The translations under genes and the position numbers were made by a program. Shown here one piece after another: positions 61,940 to 64,000 of a stretch of 64,000 bases of DNA. How positions within the stretch are numbered: the stretch's first letter is position 1; the number at the start of each line of letters is the position of its first letter. A model generated the notes under the pieces. It made no database searches, had not been told where the DNA came from, and worked only from the letters and a program-made list of their open reading frames with translations. The DNA is from JADJPG01 sp964491875 (GTDB lineage: Bacteria > Verrucomicrobiota > Verrucomicrobiia > Limisphaerales > JADJPG01): assembly GCA_964491875.1 (NCBI GenBank), contig CAZBIC010000027.1:1-64000 (forward strand). The letters are read 5' to 3'.

Positions 61940-62065
61940 TTACTTCTTCTTGGTCTGGCTTTGCTTGGCAACCACGGCCTGCTGCTTCTTTTGCGCAACG
62001 CTGCTGGTCTTGGTCTGCTTCTGCGTGGACTTTTTCTGATTTGCTTTCGGGGACTTGTCGCCCAT
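61940..62065 (-). CDS. Tiny lysine-rich MGDKSPK protein
   Basis: A 41-residue product starting MGDKSPKANQKKSTQKQ and ending KQSQTKKK, about one third Lys or Gln. Very short basic proteins that start MGDKSPK are found in many bacteria, often strongly conserved at that start, and have no established function. The start and the terminator 15 bp after the stop make this a real gene. It is divergent from the large partial gene at the right end. It has no membrane segment; RNA or nucleoid binding would suit the charge, which is only a guess. Confidence 0.82.
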   Translation of the reverse strand: MGDKSPKANQKKSTQKQTKTSSVAQKKQQAVVAKQSQTKKK

Positions 62066-62350
62066 GGATGTATCTTTCTGCTCCGAGTTGACTGGCCCGC
62101 CGAATCGTTGTTTCTCTGCGGACAGCTCACCCTGCTTGGGTGCTGCGAGGATGTAAATGACAGACCCGCTGAAGTCTGTTCGGGGATTTTCGGTTGGACA
62201 TCAGACGGGCCTTGCGGTGCAGTTCGGGCTTTCCGTGGTTCATTTGGCTCCGGTTTCCTGCTGGGAATATGGACTGAATGGCCGCGGGACGAGTGCCGTC
62301 TAGTGACTCACTTAAACACGTTCCAATGGCTGGCTGACATGTTTCTTGCG

Positions 62351-64000
62351 ATGAAAATATCCGGAGTTTCCTTGGGCCGATCGCTCTGCGGTCTGCTGTT
62401 ACTGATTCAATCGTCTGCTTCACTCCAGGCTGCTCCGGCAGATGGCGTGGATCGCGGGCCGACGTTTTCGGGCACCATTCGCGCGAAGTTCCCGGAAGGG
62501 AACACGACGATGAAAGGCGTCGTCGTCGCGCTCGGCAAGGACACGAACGCGTTCATCTGCTACGACACGGATTTGATGCGCGTGTCGCTGGCGTGGACGG
62601 GGGATTACCTGAAGTTTGGCAATTACATGAAGGAGATCGTGCATCCGCAGCCACCCGAGGTGGCGGGCACTCCGGTCTTCGGGACAAAGCCGGGGCCGGG
62701 TTGGGCGAAGGCGGGCATCTTGAAAGACCCGCGTCCCGACAATCAGGGGCCGCTGCCCGCCGATTGGGCGAAGCATCGCGGGGTTTATCTTCACGAGCGC
62801 AATGTGATTTTCTCCTACACGGTCGGTAAGTCCGAGGTGTTGGAAATGCCGGGACTGGAAACGGCGAATGGTCAGCAGCTGTTCACGCGCACGATTCAAG
62901 TCACCAAGCCCACTGCTCAGCGCATTCTCGTTTCCGGTGGCTTGCCGGAATCGGCGTCAGGCACGGCGAAGGGCGATCGGGCAACGCTGGTCTTGGACGG
63001 AGTCGGCACGGCGGAAGCGCCGGCGAGTTTGGGTGTGGCGCTGATTGGCGCACCGGATGCCGCGATTGAAGCGGGTAACGGAGAAGTGACCGTGCGTTTG
63101 TCTGGCAAGGAGAAGGACGCGTTTCAAATCGTCGTGTGGAAAGGCGCAACGGCGGACTCCGCGAAGTTCCGTTTCGCACTGGGCAAGATCAAGAACTCGG
63201 CCGACCTGCGCCCGCTCACCAAGGGTGGTCCTGCGCGTTGGGGGGAGCCTGTTATCACAAAAGGCGCTCTCGCTACGAGCGGCGGCGACGGTCCGTATGT
63301 CGTCGATGTGTTGACCGAGCCGGTGCCGAATCCGTGGAAGATGAACACCTTCATCGGCGGGTTTGATTTCTTCCCTGATGGTCGCGCGGCAGTCTGCACG
63401 TTTCACGGTGATGTGTGGATCGTCAGCGGCATCGACGACAACTTGGAGAAACTGACTTGGCGTCGTTTTGCGACCGGCATGTTCCAGCCGCTGGGCGTGA
63501 AGGTGGTCAGCGGCAAGGTGTATGTGACTGGCCGCGACCAGATCACGCGCCTGCATGATTTGAACGGCGACGGCGAAGCGGACTTCTACGAGAACTTCAA
63601 TAACGACACCGTGGTGACGCCGAATTACCACGAGTTCTGCCTCGACCTGCAAACGGACAAGGCGGGCAACTTTTACTATGCGAAAGGCTCTCCGTGGTCG
63701 CCGGACGTGAAGTCGCCGCATCAAGGCACGATGCTCAAAGTGTCGAAGGACGGCTCGAAGCTGGAAGTCTTCGCTTCCGGTCTGCGCGCCCCGAACGGCA
63801 TGGGCATGGGGCCGAACGATGAGTTGACGGTTAGCGATAACCAGGGTCACTGGATGCCCGCGAGCAAGTTGAACCTCGTGAAGAAGGGTGGTTTTTACGG
63901 CATGACGCCCGCCGCGCAAAAGGAACTGACACTCGTCCGCGATGGTACGAATCTAGTCGTGAATCCGAGCGACGCGAAGCTCCGCGCGGCGTTGAGGATT
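62351..64000 (+). CDS. Large secreted DUF6797-type/NHL-like protein (5' part)
   Basis: ATG at 62351 (or 62339, four codons earlier) gives a frame open to the end of the window (550 residues). A signal peptide (GRSLCGLLLLIQSSASLQAA) leads to a beta-rich region that resembles DUF6797 (NAFICYDTDLMRVSLAWTGD, GRPPxWxxRGLYLH-like GVYLHERNVIFSYTVGKSEV). From about residue 330 a propeller of the sorbosone-dehydrogenase type begins (NTFIGGFDFFPDGRAAVCTF, GDVWIVSGIDDNLEKLTWRR, FASGLRAPNGMGMGPNDEL). Relatives often end with a cytochrome c domain; whether this one does lies outside the window. Envelope sugar metabolism is likely but not shown. Confidence 0.75.
   Translation, partial: MKISGVSLGRSLCGLLLLIQSSASLQAAPADGVDRGPTFSGTIRAKFPEGNTTMKGVVVALGKDTNAFICYDTDLMRVSLAWTGDYLKFGNYMKEIVHPQPPEVAGTPVFGTKPGPGWAKAGILKDPRPDNQGPLPADWAKHRGVYLHERNVIFSYTVGKSEVLEMPGLETANGQQLFTRTIQVTKPTAQRILVSGGLPESASGTAKGDRATLVLDGVGTAEAPASLGVALIGAPDAAIEAGNGEVTVRLSGKEKDAFQIVVWKGATADSAKFRFALGKIKNSADLRPLTKGGPARWGEPVITKGALATSGGDGPYVVDVLTEPVPNPWKMNTFIGGFDFFPDGRAAVCTFHGDVWIVSGIDDNLEKLTWRRFATGMFQPLGVKVVSGKVYVTGRDQITRLHDLNGDGEADFYENFNNDTVVTPNYHEFCLDLQTDKAGNFYYAKGSPWSPDVKSPHQGTMLKVSKDGSKLEVFASGLRAPNGMGMGPNDELTVSDNQGHWMPASKLNLVKKGGFYGMTPAAQKELTLVRDGTNLVVNPSDAKLRAALRI

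Overview
The window is about 61-65% G+C chromosomal DNA from a bacterium of the Planctomycetes-Verrucomicrobia group, most likely a verrucomicrobion near Pedosphaera/Limisphaerales. The pointers are two sets of PSCyt/DUF1549/DUF1553 plus DUF1501 secreted proteins, Tat-dependent sugar isomerase-like proteins, a pseudopilin with the verrucomicrobial FTLIELLVVIAIIAIL start, DUF5722 and DUF1080 proteins, and a signal peptide encoded by an AATGACCA-type dispersed repeat. A run of 100 N (5668-5767) shows it is a draft scaffold. No rRNA, tRNA, CRISPR array or prophage was seen.

Layout. 0-1 kb: remnants of two transposases (IS630-like and IS5-like). 1-5 kb: a Tat-exported sugar phosphate isomerase-like protein and, divergently, a large secreted beta-rich protein. 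5-13.3 kb: a four-gene unit of DUF1501, PPC-domain, DUF1549/1553 cytochrome and PSCyt1-WD40 proteins. 13.3-18.5 kb: a Zn/Cd-type P1B ATPase, a Ser/Thr kinase overlapping N-carbamoylputrescine amidase, and an RmlD-like reductase. 18.5-25.1 kb: an esterase, a hypothetical gene, and a second DUF1553-slyX-DUF1501 unit. 25-32 kb: housekeeping genes (mdh, accD, comF) among small accessory genes.

33-40 kb is an accessory stretch of visibly lower G+C. It holds a Sel1-repeat protein, a small membrane protein, a 21-bp tandem repeat, and the most striking gene of the window: a 1396-residue protein with TIR, 13 WD40 repeats, ROC-COR GTPase, a zinc ribbon and a DUF4365 (PD-(D/E)xK-like) end. One predicted sensor/switch chain therefore carries two predicted effectors, an NAD-cleaving TIR and a nuclease-like domain, as expected of an NLR-like immune or cell-suicide protein. 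Two copies of a short inverted-repeat element lie just outside this stretch.

40.9-46 kb is core metabolism: nadB, panC, a NUDIX hydrolase and GTP-dependent PEP carboxykinase. 46-52.6 kb: a DUF422 carotenoid protein, a pseudopilin, two oligopeptide ABC transporter ATPases, and a divergent M3 oligopeptidase lipoprotein. 52.7-59.1 kb: a secreted Ig-like protein, a XylR-type regulator with TTGCGCA repeats upstream, and a BatD-BatE pair. 59.2-64 kb: a DUF1080 protein, a photolyase overlapping a 3-methyladenine glycosylase gene, a tiny lysine-rich MGDKSPK protein, and the 5' part of a secreted protein that runs off the window.
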